64,000 nt of DNA, taken from positions 289,054,966-289,118,965 of the forward strand of contig CM057009.1 in NCBI GenBank assembly GCA_029891345.1, given 5' to 3'. Every line of letters starts with the position of its first letter. Position 1 is the stretch's first letter. The stretch comes from Dryococelus australis (taxonomy: Eukaryota; Arthropoda; Insecta; Phasmatodea; Phasmatidae). Below the pieces are notes generated by a model. It was not told the origin of the DNA. It saw only the letters and a list, made by a program, of their open reading frames with translations, and did not search any database. Shown here one piece after another: positions 24,331 through 35,189 of the stretch. The translations under genes and the position numbers were made by a program.

Positions 24331-27300
24331 CAGTTTGGTGTAATAGTTTGCTAAGGGACTAATTTATTATTTTCTTTCTTTTTTTGTCGGTTGGGGAGCA
24401 GCTCTGGTACATCATCAGCCTTGGAGTTCTGAAGTCGTACTGAGGTGTGATGTGTTGGGGACAGGGTATATGTATATATATAGTGAGAGTTTTGTGCAAG
24501 AGTGGCATAAGTGTTTTTTGTTTGTAGTGGGATATTGCTCATAGACGGTGTTGGGAGATAGCCGACTCTGAAAGATACAATTTACTTCGTGTATGTTAGT
24601 AATGATAAACAGAATAACTTCAGTGTAAACGATTATATAGACGACGACTGTATCCAAACACAATTAAACTGGTGATGTTACACACCAGAGAAATTTAGTA
24701 ATCTTTAAAGGAATATAATGGAAATGTAATTCAAATGAGTTCTACTTATCAATATAAATACATAACATGAGAGAGAAGTATAACGAAAACAACTACGTGA
24801 ATAACCTGGTCTCATAAAGAAACAACTGCTAAACGATCACAACTACTTGAGTCTCCAGGTGTCCTAAAGAACATTAAGTAACAATCTACAACAAAGAAAA
24901 ATGTCCCTATCAATATATAAATTAAATGGCTAGCGAACACATGTACGTGATTACCACTAAATTTATTACAGAATCCAAATATCCTGTTTTTGTAATAAAT
25001 GAAATTGCACAAGTACCTCTCCCAAAACATTTTCACCAGCCTGTGAGACTGGTGAAAGAATGACATCAGTATAGGATGTGCAGACTCCTATAAGCTGTTT
25101 CGAGCGCAGTTTGGGAGGCGACTTATTACAATAAAAGCTTAGCGAATCCCATAGTTAACACTCATAGAGGAACTAGTGAAACTGACTCCACATGTTAAAA
25201 TAAATCAATTTATTATCACATGTAAATAAGAAAACATTTTACAGTCAGTGATTTTAATATAGGTCCATTGAATCAGGTCGCTGCAGTACTAACTTTGATA
25301 TACCACTTATGTCGAGTTATAAGCTGAATGAGGTGTTGAAAGCAAACAGAACCTGCATGTGCATCAGAAACCATTTGATTACAGACTGAGCTGAAAAACT
25401 CGACAAATTGATAAGAATTATTTTTATATATGAACATTAACACATAAATTACACTAGTTGAATTAAAAAAAACACGTAATGAAATCTCACAACCACCGCT
25501 CCCAAGAGACATCTCGTCGGCTGCGAGCTAATTGAAGAAATGTCAGCAGTGTATGATGTGTGGAGACTTATAAGCATGTGCCAATGTCTGTCCAGCTTGG
25601 AGGTCAGTCAATGAATGAGATGTGGACCTTGTGGCCGAGTTGAAATTATGGCAAAAAACTCTGAATTTTCAAAATAAACAATATATCTGTACATAACTTG
25701 TTTAATGCCTATTCTGATAACTTAATGATTGAATAAAGCACACGTTAGAGATATGCAAACTTACTAAGGACTTATTTGAATACACTATGTTCTACACATT
25801 ACTCATACACATTCTGAATTATGTCTAGAAAAAAAGGTCACCCTACCAAGTTACTATTAACAATGAACAATTTTTACATATTCCTGAACATTTCTCATGA
25901 AAAAAAATGTACACAGATTTTTAATGCAAGTTTCAATTCCCTGGGAAAATTAATTTTCATTACTATAAAAATAATTACCTTTTAGCACAAATTGCCATCG
26001 AAGCATAAGGAGACTTAATCCCATAAAGCGTAATCCTGCAACACTTTATAGAAACATAGTATATATTTTAACAAGCAATCAAACGTCCTCGAAGAAAAAT
26101 ATTTTTTAATAACGTACATACTACATTGACCCGAATAAGGTTAACCCAAATTACAGTTCAGTATGGGAAATTCACCGCACTTGGTAACACATACACGAGT
26201 TGAAAATCCTGTAAACTTATGTCGACTGTTCTCAGAAACTGAATTTACAAGATAAATGCTTCAAAAATTATTTTAAAATAATGGAGGCACTATAAAGGCT
26301 TAACGAGAGGTGAAGCCTGCTAATTGTCTGCCCCATTCGATCGTCATATAGGAGCCCAGCAGAATGCTGTGCCTGGTGAAAAGGAGAGAGCAATGTATGT
26401 GTGTATCAGGGGGGAGGTTTGGGATCAAACTAACATGGTGCTGGTCAGTGAGAGGTGGACAGATCGCTCCTGATAGCCTACAGTCCCCTCTTCCCTCCAC
26501 CACTACACCAGACCATATCTTCGGTTTGCTCGAGGACTGTCTGTCTCGGCGATGGGAACCCTGCCATGACCTCTCCTCCACCTCCAGCTCAGAATGTGTT
26601 TTTGTCCGAAATGAGAGGTTCTTTGCACCTGCTATCGATCCAATACTGCGCTTCGCAAAACCTGCCTATTGCAAAATTCCCCCACCCCTCTAACTTTCAG
26701 CCCAGAGCATGTGTTTTCCCAGACGAGAATTGCCTGCCTTGGCCAGGCTGCCCCCAGCCCATAAAGCGTGATTTATTGTCCACCACGTCGGCGACTCTCC
26801 AACTGCCAAACAACCCCTCGGGTCAGCGGATTTTGAACTTACACTGCCTGTCTACCTCCACTCTCCCCTCAGCCCTACAAACTTTCACTTTCACTTGGAT
26901 GCTGAAGCATAGTCAAAATTGAAGCTCCAACCTAAAGTGTGGCATATTCCCAGGAAACTAAATATATTTTTTCATACAAGAGATATTCTCACTCACAAAA
27001 GTTTATAATTGAAATAACACCATTTATTCAAACATGCATCTTTTGATTTAAGCCATAATCAAGTTAAACTTATTTTCAACCATTGAAAACTTACGTTAAA
27101 CAAACTTATGTTAAAACCAAATATCCTTAAATTAACGGGAATAGTAAACATATACATTCAATTTGTTTTAAATGTTTGTGTTTATTTTTATGTTAAGATT
27201 TCTTCGTAAGTTTAGCAGCCCAGAATTTCGAGTATACTATCTAGTATAAAATAATAAAATGTGTAAATTTGAGTTTATTTTATTTACAAATACTACTTTT

Positions 27301-27540
27301 TCAATGTAATATTAATGAAATAGCACGAATCCAGCTTGAAATGACTGCTATCGAACCTGAAATCTGTTAAATTACACAATATTTCAAATTAGTTTCTAAA
27401 AAGGTCCAAATTTTAGCATCTTTAAAGGAAATTGGCAGCTATTATAAATCTGTTTACTATATCATGAGGGATAAACTAATTTTTCTCAGTGTTAAGTAGT
27501 CAACTGCCAAGGTAACTTCATGTTCATGCATGTGTGTATA
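24331..27540. other. Gene-less stretch
   Basis: No recognised genes. Segments 24820-25115 and 25275-25580 look like a weak, diverged duplication (TGACATCAGTATAGGATGTG against TGTCAGCAGTGTATGATGTG). The block 26300-26930 is richer in G+C and has open frames on both strands, but their translations are Pro/Ser-rich without domain character. 26950-27540 is plain AT-rich DNA. Confidence 0.5.
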
Positions 27541-27589
27541 TTCATTAGCAGTAGTGAGCCTTTGGCATCTGCAGTAGATCTGAGAACGA

Positions 27590-27760
27590 TGTCAGGCGTC
27601 CACATCGAGAACTTCACATGCTTACTACGGTGTCTACATCAATGCCAGGCATCCACATCGAGAACATCATCAGATGCTTACTACTAAATCTACATCAACG
27701 CCAAGCATCCACTACATCACCAACTATCCACTACATCATCTTGATCTACAACACAGAATA
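27590..27760 (+). repeat. Short ~57 bp repeats before accessory cluster
   Basis: Segments of the type CATCCACATCGAGAACATCA followed by ATGCTTACTAC and CTACATCAA.GCCA recur two to three times (27598, 27650, 27707). They lie just upstream of the first accessory frame at 27863 and may be a low-complexity coding linker or leader. Confidence 0.45.
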
Positions 27761-27862
27761 TACAGAAAATACAATTTCTATATATCAATTCGCGCCAGGT
27801 ATAGTGCATAATAGCCACTGTTGTCATAATCGTGTGAGGAATTTGTTGAAGTATTCAACGCT

Positions 27863-28195
27863 ATGCTAGGATATGGGAAGGCGAAAACTTTATTGAGTTT
27901 AGACTGTTCTCAATTGTGGGTTCTGCCGACAGAGTTTATTATTGCTTTTGCGGGACATGAAATAAAGTTAATATATATGTTCCTCCCGGAACATTTACAA
28001 GCTAATGAGGATATTGTCTCATATTTGCCATTTGAAGACTGTCCTCACGGCATGCCTGCCTTTACTAATGATGGAAATAAACAACATATGCGGAGGTACT
28101 GTATGCTGCACAGTCTGGAACAGCTTATTAAAGGCAGAATCATCCCAGATGTAGTAATGGACAATTCCGGAGTTGATGAGTGGATTCCGAGGTGA
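27863..28195 (+). CDS. Hypothetical protein fragment, accessory cluster
   Basis: A 110-residue frame opens with ATG. Visible features are a hydrophobic stretch (residues about 15-45, FIIAFAGHEIKLIYMFL), a Cys-Pro-His-Gly segment at about 72-75 and CMLHSLEQLI at about 88-97. The spacing of a G.EK-like element, a CP element and a C..H element loosely resembles the neighbouring 28263-28729 frame family, so the two may be relatives. Codon use looks more protein-like than the surroundings. No start context or terminator decides its true limits, and it is probably partial. Function is unknown. Confidence 0.4.
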   Translation: MLGYGKAKTLLSLDCSQLWVLPTEFIIAFAGHEIKLIYMFLPEHLQANEDIVSYLPFEDCPHGMPAFTNDGNKQHMRRYCMLHSLEQLIKGRIIPDVVMDNSGVDEWIPR

Positions 28196-28262
28196 CCACT
28201 GATATTTTATAAATAAGATGAGTGAATAGTTTCGTACACAGTGTAAAAAAAATAATGTAAAA

Positions 28263-28729
28263 ATGATGTGCTATGTCCAATGTTTCGAAAACTACCAAGA
28301 CAACTCCTTTATTATTAAGGAACTTGCTATTTCTTATGCAACCAATGCTAATGACTCTAAAGTACTATGCTTTAAATCTCCCAGAACTAGACATACTTTA
28401 AAAGCTGAAGTTAAAGTGATTTTTTGGGAACAGACTTACAAGATACATCACCTTAAATTGGATTCTTGTGTCATAGCTTACAAAGAGAATTTACAATATG
28501 CAAACGATGCACTTCTCAAAGATTATGAAGTATATGTGCTTGGAAAATGCAGAAGGAAATTTTAAAAAGTTTAACCAATGCTGAAGTGATAAATATCAGA
28601 AGATATCACGACTGTTCGAGTATTAATTCAATAGTGAAACACTATAATACCAATCACTGTGAGAAAAAAAATGTTATGTTCACAATGCACAAGCGAAGCT
28701 TTAAGAGAATATTTGTACCAGCATCCTAA
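28263..28729 (+). pseudogene. FIIKELAI-type element-associated protein, frameshifted
   Basis: Two overlapping frames (28263-28565 and 28547-28729) read as one protein if the frame changes near 28550-28565. The first carries FIIKELAI near its start, a FKSPR element at about residue 38, a W....HH element and a YVLGK element. The second carries an R.HDCSSIN element and C..K near the end. This order (FIIKELA, F..P, HG..W, YVKG..K, CPS, C.H) is, from memory, that of an uncharacterised protein repeatedly found beside mobile elements in arthropod genomes. Several signature residues are changed (CPS reads CSS), and the frame break indicates decay. It precedes the LPC cluster on the same strand. Confidence 0.5.
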
Positions 28730-28851
28730 CTATGTGTAAAGTTATTAATTTTGAAAAGTGGTTTGTTACGGGGACCTGCATATGATTTCGAAAAAAATGG
28801 AAAAATTCAAACCAGAGAAGACGTCCTCCAATATTACTCGAGGATAAAGAC

Positions 28852-29263
28852 TGTTCACGGTAAAGTGAGAACTTTTGAAATCAACCTTAGGAAAAAGTCA
28901 CTGCCCCTGGCTTGCATATTTTAATGGACGTTCTGAATGATATGCATCCAGTAAGGTTGGTAACAATGGAGTGAAAGTAAATTAAATGATTTAATGTCCA
29001 TTAAAAACTGCTACGTAACTATATTTGGTAGCTTAAAATTATATATTTCGTTTTCTGGTTTTCAATTCATCTAAGTGTAAAAATTATAAAATTTTTTAGA
29101 TATTTAATTTTCTAATGAATTCACAGTTTCACTTGACTTATACATGAATAAAGTGGCAAGGCTGATGGGAATGTAGAATCTAATTAAGGCAGCATAATTC
29201 ACAATTTGCATACAAATAGATCTTAATTGGGGCTTATAAAAGTGCTAATTTTACTGCGAACAT
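28852..29263 (+). mobile_element. MITE with TGTTCAC ends, diverged
   Basis: The left end CTGTTCACGGTAAAGTGAGA and the right end (minus strand ATGTTCGCAGTAAAATTAGC) are an imperfect inverted pair, related to the MITE at 20268. No coding capacity. It separates the FIIKELAI frame from the first LPC copy. Confidence 0.55.
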
Positions 29264-29316
29264 CTATACAAGAAACTGTGGTTCCAGTCTCTAAACAACA
29301 TATGCTTCCAATACAG

Positions 29317-29655
29317 GTGTGCAATGGAGATGAACACTGGAATTTTGCAAAAAGTTTCGAACTAAACACATTTACAGAAAGAGTGTTGTGTTAAGAAGAC
29401 TGCCTGGTTTTTTATATGTGGCCTGACAGCGAACTGCCCTGCTCGTCTTGGGACCTGTGTTATAAAAATAGATGTGAAGAAATAACCAAGGAACCAGGTT
29501 TTCGACAAATAAAATATAAATTGAGTAGAGAGTTTTATGACAGACCCTCCCTATGGACTGAAACATGTAATAATAAGGAACACATCACGCAAATGCAAGG
29601 CAGTAGCTGGCTTCAAAGGTCGCCTTGTGGAATGTGGGACTGTGAGGTTTTGTAA
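29317..29655 (+). pseudogene. LPC-family copy 1, in-frame stop
   Basis: A single frame carries VCNGDEHW at its start, one TAA stop about 25 residues later, then MWPDSELPCSS, a W.ETCNNKEHIT segment and an SPCGMWDCEV ending. After that, another frame continues with further cysteines (NSNVCVCKF near 29660). The Cys-rich ending recurs in copies 2 and 62723. No membrane segment is visible. Cys content suggests an extracellular or virion-surface role, but that is inference. It is the first of three tandem copies spaced about 400-500 bases apart on the same strand. Confidence 0.5.
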
Positions 29656-29815
29656 CAGCAATGTTTGTGTCTGTAAATTTGACTTAACCAAGTTAACATT
29701 GAAGAACTAATATTATCTCAAATTGGATGTTATGATGGAGAGATTATGCCAGTGTTACTCCAGGTCACAGGTGTGCTTTAGAAATGAAGATGAAGGTAGT
29801 CCATTAAATATGCAA

Positions 29816-30150
29816 ATGTGCAATGGAGATGAACATTGGCTTTTTGTTATTTAGTCATAATACTGTAAAGTTTTCGACCTTTGTTATGGGCGAAGTTCTT
29901 GTAATTTGTATAATTTATGTCCTGATTGCAAGCTACCTTGCAATGACATTCAGCTAGAATTGGAAGCTCAAAGTGTCCACATCACAAAATGTATGTCCTA
30001 CAAGAAAATCAAATACATCGTGCAGAAGGAATGTAGTTTCTGTTCTTTTACTACACTTTTGACAGAACAATGTAACAACAAGCAACATTTTACATACATT
30101 GGTGACCAATAATTAATTACTCCCTGTGGCATGTGGAATTGTTAAGTTTG
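29816..30150 (+). pseudogene. LPC-family copy 2, in-frame stops
   Basis: One frame holds MCNGDEHW, two stops within the next 10 residues, then YNLCPDCKLPCN, a TEQCNNKQHFTYIG segment, another stop and TPCGMWNC. Order and spacing equal those of copy 1, with many substitutions. Reading frame is kept despite the stops, so decay was by substitution rather than by indels. Just upstream, in the same frame, an acidic FRNEDEG segment recalls NEEDG in the 3014-3391 copy. Confidence 0.5.
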
Positions 30151-30223
30151 GATTAGCAATAACACTTAAATTACATTAACCCAGACTATATAATGGAGAC
30201 CATTTAGTAATAAATTAGCAGTC

Positions 30224-30682
30224 ATGGCTAGCATCTTCGATCCTACAGATGTAAATGAAGTCCTGCAAATTGGATACACAAGAGTTTTCTATAAACCATA
30301 TGACAGTATTCTACAAATTCATGTCTCCAACAATATAGAACATTGGTGCTACACTTTCGATAACAGTCTCCGCATTTGCTTAGGTGATGGAATAGCATGC
30401 AACTATTGTGCTGTGAGATATCTTCGCCCCGACAGTGACTTATCAACAACATTATAAGATTTGATGATTGCCAGTCTTAGCGAGGAGATAGAAGAGGAGT
30501 GTGGACATGGAGTAATCACCTACCAACACACCAGATCTCATCAGGGAATCACCATTCGCTGGAAGGCGACCTGCATGGGGACATCCACAACTTTATTTTC
30601 AAACAAGGAGGATCAGTTTTTTCTTCCATGTGCTACTTATATGCGTGTGAAGTGGCTAATGCAGAATAATGTTCTTGCCTAA
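30224..30682 (+). pseudogene. LPC-family copy 3, in-frame stop
   Basis: Starts at ATG and reads 77 residues, including NNIEHWCYTF (about residues 36-45) and YLRPDSDLSTT (about 66-76, where the usual LPC is changed). A TAA then interrupts, and about 73 more residues follow in the same frame, with C.GTSTTLF and FLPC elements. It is the longest copy with a plausible start codon. The N-terminal ~35 residues are not seen in the other copies. AATAAA at 30702-30707, about 20 bases downstream, could be a poly(A) signal. Confidence 0.5.
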
Positions 30683-30790
30683 ATACAAGTATGCATTTAT
30701 TAATAAAGGTTTGTATTCTCTAACTTATAATGTGTCATATTCACATTATGTTGTTAAGGAAATGTGTGAGTCAGGCATTCATTTCAATAT

Positions 30791-31185
30791 ATGTATTTCT
30801 CTCTATCTTTGACAAAATGTAGTAAAACATTTAGTTTGGATTCCTGTTTGACTAAATTCAACAGTTCTAAATGCTTTGTAAACCAGTACAGACCAAATCT
30901 AGTAGATCGAAAGCATAAACTTAAAGGCGAGAGCATTTTAACAACATTTTGTGAGGAAGAAAAATTTTGGAAACATCTAATTTATAATACAGGCAATGTT
31001 TGACCCTATCAGTATTTCGAAGAATGTGATAATAATCTTCATACTTTATATTATTATCGCAAAAACAAGTTTGGTTACATGGCTCATTCTGGGAGTAAGT
31101 CATCAAAATGTTATGTGCATCATGCAATAAAATTAGCAAAAATAAAATTTTGTCCTCAAACATGTTTTAACTTGGACATTTAGAG
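30791..31185 (+). pseudogene. Cys-containing frame, possible decayed LPC relative
   Basis: An open frame (30791-31003) followed, after one stop, by a further stretch in the same frame. It contains YFEECDNNLHTLYYY and SSKCYVHH elements that loosely recall the C-N-N-x-x-H segment of the LPC family (ETCNNKEH, EQCNNKQH). Homology is a guess based on position and Cys spacing. Nothing else is recognisable. Confidence 0.3.
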
Positions 31186-31399
31186 AATCAATTAACTGCT
31201 GGATAGGAAATGAGTAACATTACATAGTTTAATCCTACAAATCATTATGTCTGTGTCAAACCAGGAAAGTCTAATGTAACTTATACTCTATGGTGTACCA
31301 TACTTCTTGGTGAATTTACAGAGACTTGCGGCAGTGTATTCCATTTTAAAGTATTTAATTTTCCTCTAGGAGATGAAAAAAGCAATGAATTGGTACAAT

Positions 31400-31721
31400 C
31401 AGTGATAGCACGATATGTCCTGTGTTTTACATTACTGAAACAACACCTCTTCCATCTAGCATTGAAGATGTGCACTCACATTACATTGAAACATATTCAC
31501 ACTTGGTTGAAATTATCATTTTACATTCTCTAGTATGTAAGGACATATGTGTACAAAAATACAGATTAAAGTCAGGGCATAAGAAATGCTCCCTCATTGA
31601 AAGCAGAGTTCAAGAAAGGGATCTGGACCCACTATTAAGGAAATGCTTGAATCTTTCTTTATGGAAGTTGCTGACAGTTTATAAAAATATTCGTTTAAAA
31701 AAATGTACATATTTTGAATAA
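31400..31721 (+). CDS. Hypothetical frame at cluster end
   Basis: A ~99-residue frame follows the LPC cluster on the same strand. An early FYITETTPLPSSIEDV segment weakly recalls the Y.L.PD..LPC..EL segment. The rest is Leu/Lys-rich without recognisable motif. It may be the last decayed copy. Confidence that it encodes anything is low. Confidence 0.25.
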
Positions 31722-32340
31722 ACCTGTACTGACTTCTGTGAAAATGTTGTAAATAAAGTTTTGAAATACCTTGTGTTTGTAAAAATTTTTGAATTAATTG
31801 TTTAGTGTGTTTTGTATCATCCTGTATTTGATAGTGTTAAAAATGTTGTATATAAATTGCGGAGCAACCTGTACTTGTTTGATGCTATGTTTGATAATGT
31901 TTGCTATGTTTTGGGATGTCCTATAATTACTTGAGTATGTTTTGGAAGAATCAGTAGTATAGCAAAGAGATTTGGCTTTTATATATGTTGTACATAAATT
32001 TGTGAAACAAGGTGTGTTTACATGTATTTTAAAATAATTCTTTACTTTTATTTATTAAATCCTTTTAAAACTGTGAACTACTGTCCTTAAGAGAGGAAAA
32101 GGGAATAGAAAGGTTTTTACAGAGAGAGAGATTTTTTAAAAGTTAAATTTTCTTTGGTTTCTATCAAACTATGCTGCAATAACACACACTAGTTTTGTAC
32201 AGAAAAAATCACATAACAAACAAACCTTTTTGTTTACCAAAATAGTATTTATCTTAAAATAATTTAACCTCTCTCCTGGTAAAGACGTCTGCTGGTAAAA
32301 TGTAGTTTTATTTACAACACACCATACATACACAAAAGGA
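31722..32340. repeat. AT-rich tail with three-fold diverged repeat
   Basis: AATGTTGTAAATAAAGTTTTG (31744), AATGTTGTATATAAATTGCG (31842) and TATGTTGTACATAAATTTGT (31984) head three diverged segments, each followed by an ACCTTGTGTTTG/ACCTGTACTTG-like word. No gene is seen. AATAAA at 31754 could end transcripts of the cluster. Confidence 0.4.
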
Positions 32341-32515
32341 GTTTATTATTTTGGCAGCCTCCATAGAGTAATCATTCTATTATAGGAGGCTCTAGGTTCG
32401 AATTCTCGACAAGGGATGGTTGATATTAGTTAGTTTCTGGATTCGAGTCTATTATAAGACATGGTTGATATTAGTTAGTTTCTGGGTTCGAGTCCCGGCT
32501 AAGACAGATTTGAAT
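32340..32515 (+). repeat. SINE-like piece with duplicated B-box unit
   Basis: B-box-like words occur at 32395 (GGTTCGAATTC), 32439 (GGATTCGAGTC) and 32484 (GGGTTCGAGTCCCGG). The last two sit in a ~45-base tandem duplication with ATGGTTGATATTAGTTAGTT in both. It is a tRNA-derived SINE or tRNA relic whose 3' half was duplicated. Confidence 0.5.
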
Positions 32516-34039
32516 GTAAGGCAGTAACATTAATACATAAAAGATATAAAGAAAGAATCACGTAATGGAAACATATACAATAGCTTGATATTTGTTTGTT
32601 CGTGTACATTATACGGTGGAAACAGCGTTGTACTGTGGTAAAATATTCTGGTTACAAGAACCTCGTATTGAAATTATAGTTGTTTGTATACAAAATTGTT
32701 AAATAAGAACACAATTCAAATCCAATAGCTTTAAACCAAATAAAGACATGTATTCCACATTGATTTCCAACATATATGCGTTAAATATCAGAAAACACAA
32801 TAAATCCTTTTTAATTTACATTAAATTTGCTAAAAATTTAGTTAAAAACAATTCAAATACGTAGATTGTTAGTTTAATGAAGCTTTGAGGTGAATTACAA
32901 AATTTGAAATTTACCGACAAAGGAGAGTGTCTGACCTTTATATAGGGATCCTGCCCACAGCTTGTAATTTACTGCTCTGACTTCATGGGGCCAACATCTC
33001 CCCTCCAGTGTGCGGGTGTATTGTGTCAACTGTGAACCCCACACTTCCGCTCACCAGAGCTGCTGCCTGGTGTTCGCGATAAGGGAATGAATCGCTCGTG
33101 CTCGGAAAGCCACTCGCCGCTAGCCTATCTCTGTCGGGGTCTTCCTCCATGGGGTTGTGCAGTCAAGGAACCTCTCACTTCAGCCCCGCTGACAGCTTAC
33201 CACTCGCTGGAGAATACGGCCGCCTACTGGAGCACAAACCCCAGCACTCACCTTTCTGCCTGAGCAGGGCACCTCTCAGGCCTTGAATGGTCTGACCTGG
33301 GTTCTTGTCATGTTCCAAGCCTACCAGCTTCGCTATTATACTTTATGTAAGTGAATTAGTTTTATGTAAATTATAGGGTATAGTTATATTTATTTACATA
33401 ATTTATACTGCACTTTTTATTCATGTCAGTGTAACTTTTTTTCCAGTAATAGTACAAATCTTTGTAATTTGAATTTAGTTATTTTTAAATTTGTTTAAAA
33501 TTTGAATGAAATTTACTTAGAATCATTAAAATTTTAACTTCTGTATGAAATTTGTTAAACTTTTTTAACAATTCTTTACAATTTGAATGATGTTTACTTA
33601 AATTTGTTTCAACTATTTTCAATTTTAATTAAATATATATATTTTATTTTGTTACAATTTGAATGGAATTTACTTCAATATATTGCAACTTTTAACATTT
33701 TATATGAGTTTCGTTAAACTTTCGCAGCAATTTGCTTCACATGTATAAAAAATACTTATTTTGCTACATTTTAGATATTTTAAGAGATTTTAAGGATGGG
33801 TTGATGTATGATGAGTATGAATTATGGAACAGCTAAAACAAGGGAGAACTACACTGCTTCTGCCTAGTATGAAGGGGAGGTGCATAACCTAAGCTCCCAA
33901 GCTTTTCCTGAGTGAGTTGTTTGGTGACCAATGTTTGAGTGATAGATAAAAGGACATTGAGTACTTCTAATGAATGAAATGTTTTGGTGTGTGATGGGGT
34001 GGTTTGGGTATATAATTTAAAGTATTTTTATGAGATTTG
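32516..34039. other. Gene-less stretch
   Basis: 32990-33300 is a G+C-richer island with no convincing coding frame. 33460-33700 contains a loose AT-rich repeat (ACAATTTGAATGGAATTTAC-type words about every 60-90 bases). Nothing else was recognised. Confidence 0.45.
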
Positions 34040-34890
34040 ATTTATTGAGTAGGTGGTGACTGCAAGTATGAGTGTGGAGGAAAGGTGTTTTAAGCAATTC
34101 TAAGTGGGTTATTGATGTAAATTTGAGAGGAATTTAATGGAGTAGAGAGGGAGATACTGGATGACTACCATTATTCTTATAATGGACCTAAGACATGACA
34201 ATATCACACATTCAGGCCTTCTCTACACTGTTAAATACTCACAGAAATATTTTAAAACCATGTAGAATATAACATCAAGTACTCTGAAAACAAATTGATT
34301 GAGTAGTTGGATGACTGCATGTATGAAGGCGGGTGAAAGGTGTTTAATTGATTCTTATCGGGTTCTTGATGTATATTTGAGAGGAATTTAATGGAGTAGA
34401 GAGGAAGATACTTGATGACTGCCATTATTCTTATAATGGACCTAAGGTGTGACAATATAACCAATTCAGTTCTTCTCTACCATGTTAAATACTCACAGAC
34501 ATATGTTTGAACCATCCAGATTATAACATAAAGTAATATGAGAAAAACATTTCAAATTATGTGCATGACTGCAAGTATGTGTGCAGAGGAAAGTGTTTTA
34601 AGTGATTCTATGTGGGTTCTTGATGTATATTTGAGAGGAATTTAATGGAGTAGAGAGGTAGATACTGGATTACCACCATTATTCTTTTATTGGACCGAAG
34701 GTGTGACAATATCACAAATTCAAGCCTTCTGTACACTGTTTAATACTCGCAAAAATATGATAAAACCATCTAGAACACAACATCATGTTTTCTGATCTTC
34801 AAATAGGCGCATGACTGCGAGTATGAGAGCAGAGGAAAGTTGTGTTCTTGATGTGTCTTTGTGAGTAGATAGAGAGCTGAGAAATTTTCA
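34040..34890 (+). repeat. 254 bp tandem repeat, about 3.3 copies
   Basis: The word ATTTGAGAGGAATTTAATGG starts at 34121, 34375 and 34629, exactly 254 bases apart each time. The flanking sequence of each unit (ATGACTGC.AGTATG, GGTTCTTGATGT, CCATTATTCTTATAATGGACC) also repeats. A fourth, truncated unit ends near 34890. The array lies just upstream of the DNA polymerase remnant. Confidence 0.85.
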
Positions 34891-35189
34891 AATCATATTT
34901 GAGTAAATGGTAGTAGTAAAATGTCGAAAATGTTTATTTTAAGAGTGTTTGTTTATTTAGTTTAGTTAGTTAGTATTATTAATATAGAGTGTTAATCCCT
35001 TGCTAAAATGTTTGGACAGAATTTATTATTAAATTCATGGAAAAGGTTTTTAAGGTGTAAAGTATTTTTATGGTGTATTCTACTATTACAGTCATATGAT
35101 GCGATCCAAACGTCCGATTATCAATTTTGTGTGAGTTGAGGCTGATGTGTTTTCAACATGGAATTTTTCAAAAAAAGTGAATGACGGTG

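Noticed and set aside
26300..26922. Several overlapping long frames on both strands
   Set aside because: G+C-rich stretch with few stops. Translations are Pro/Ser/Thr-rich with no domain or conserved partner.
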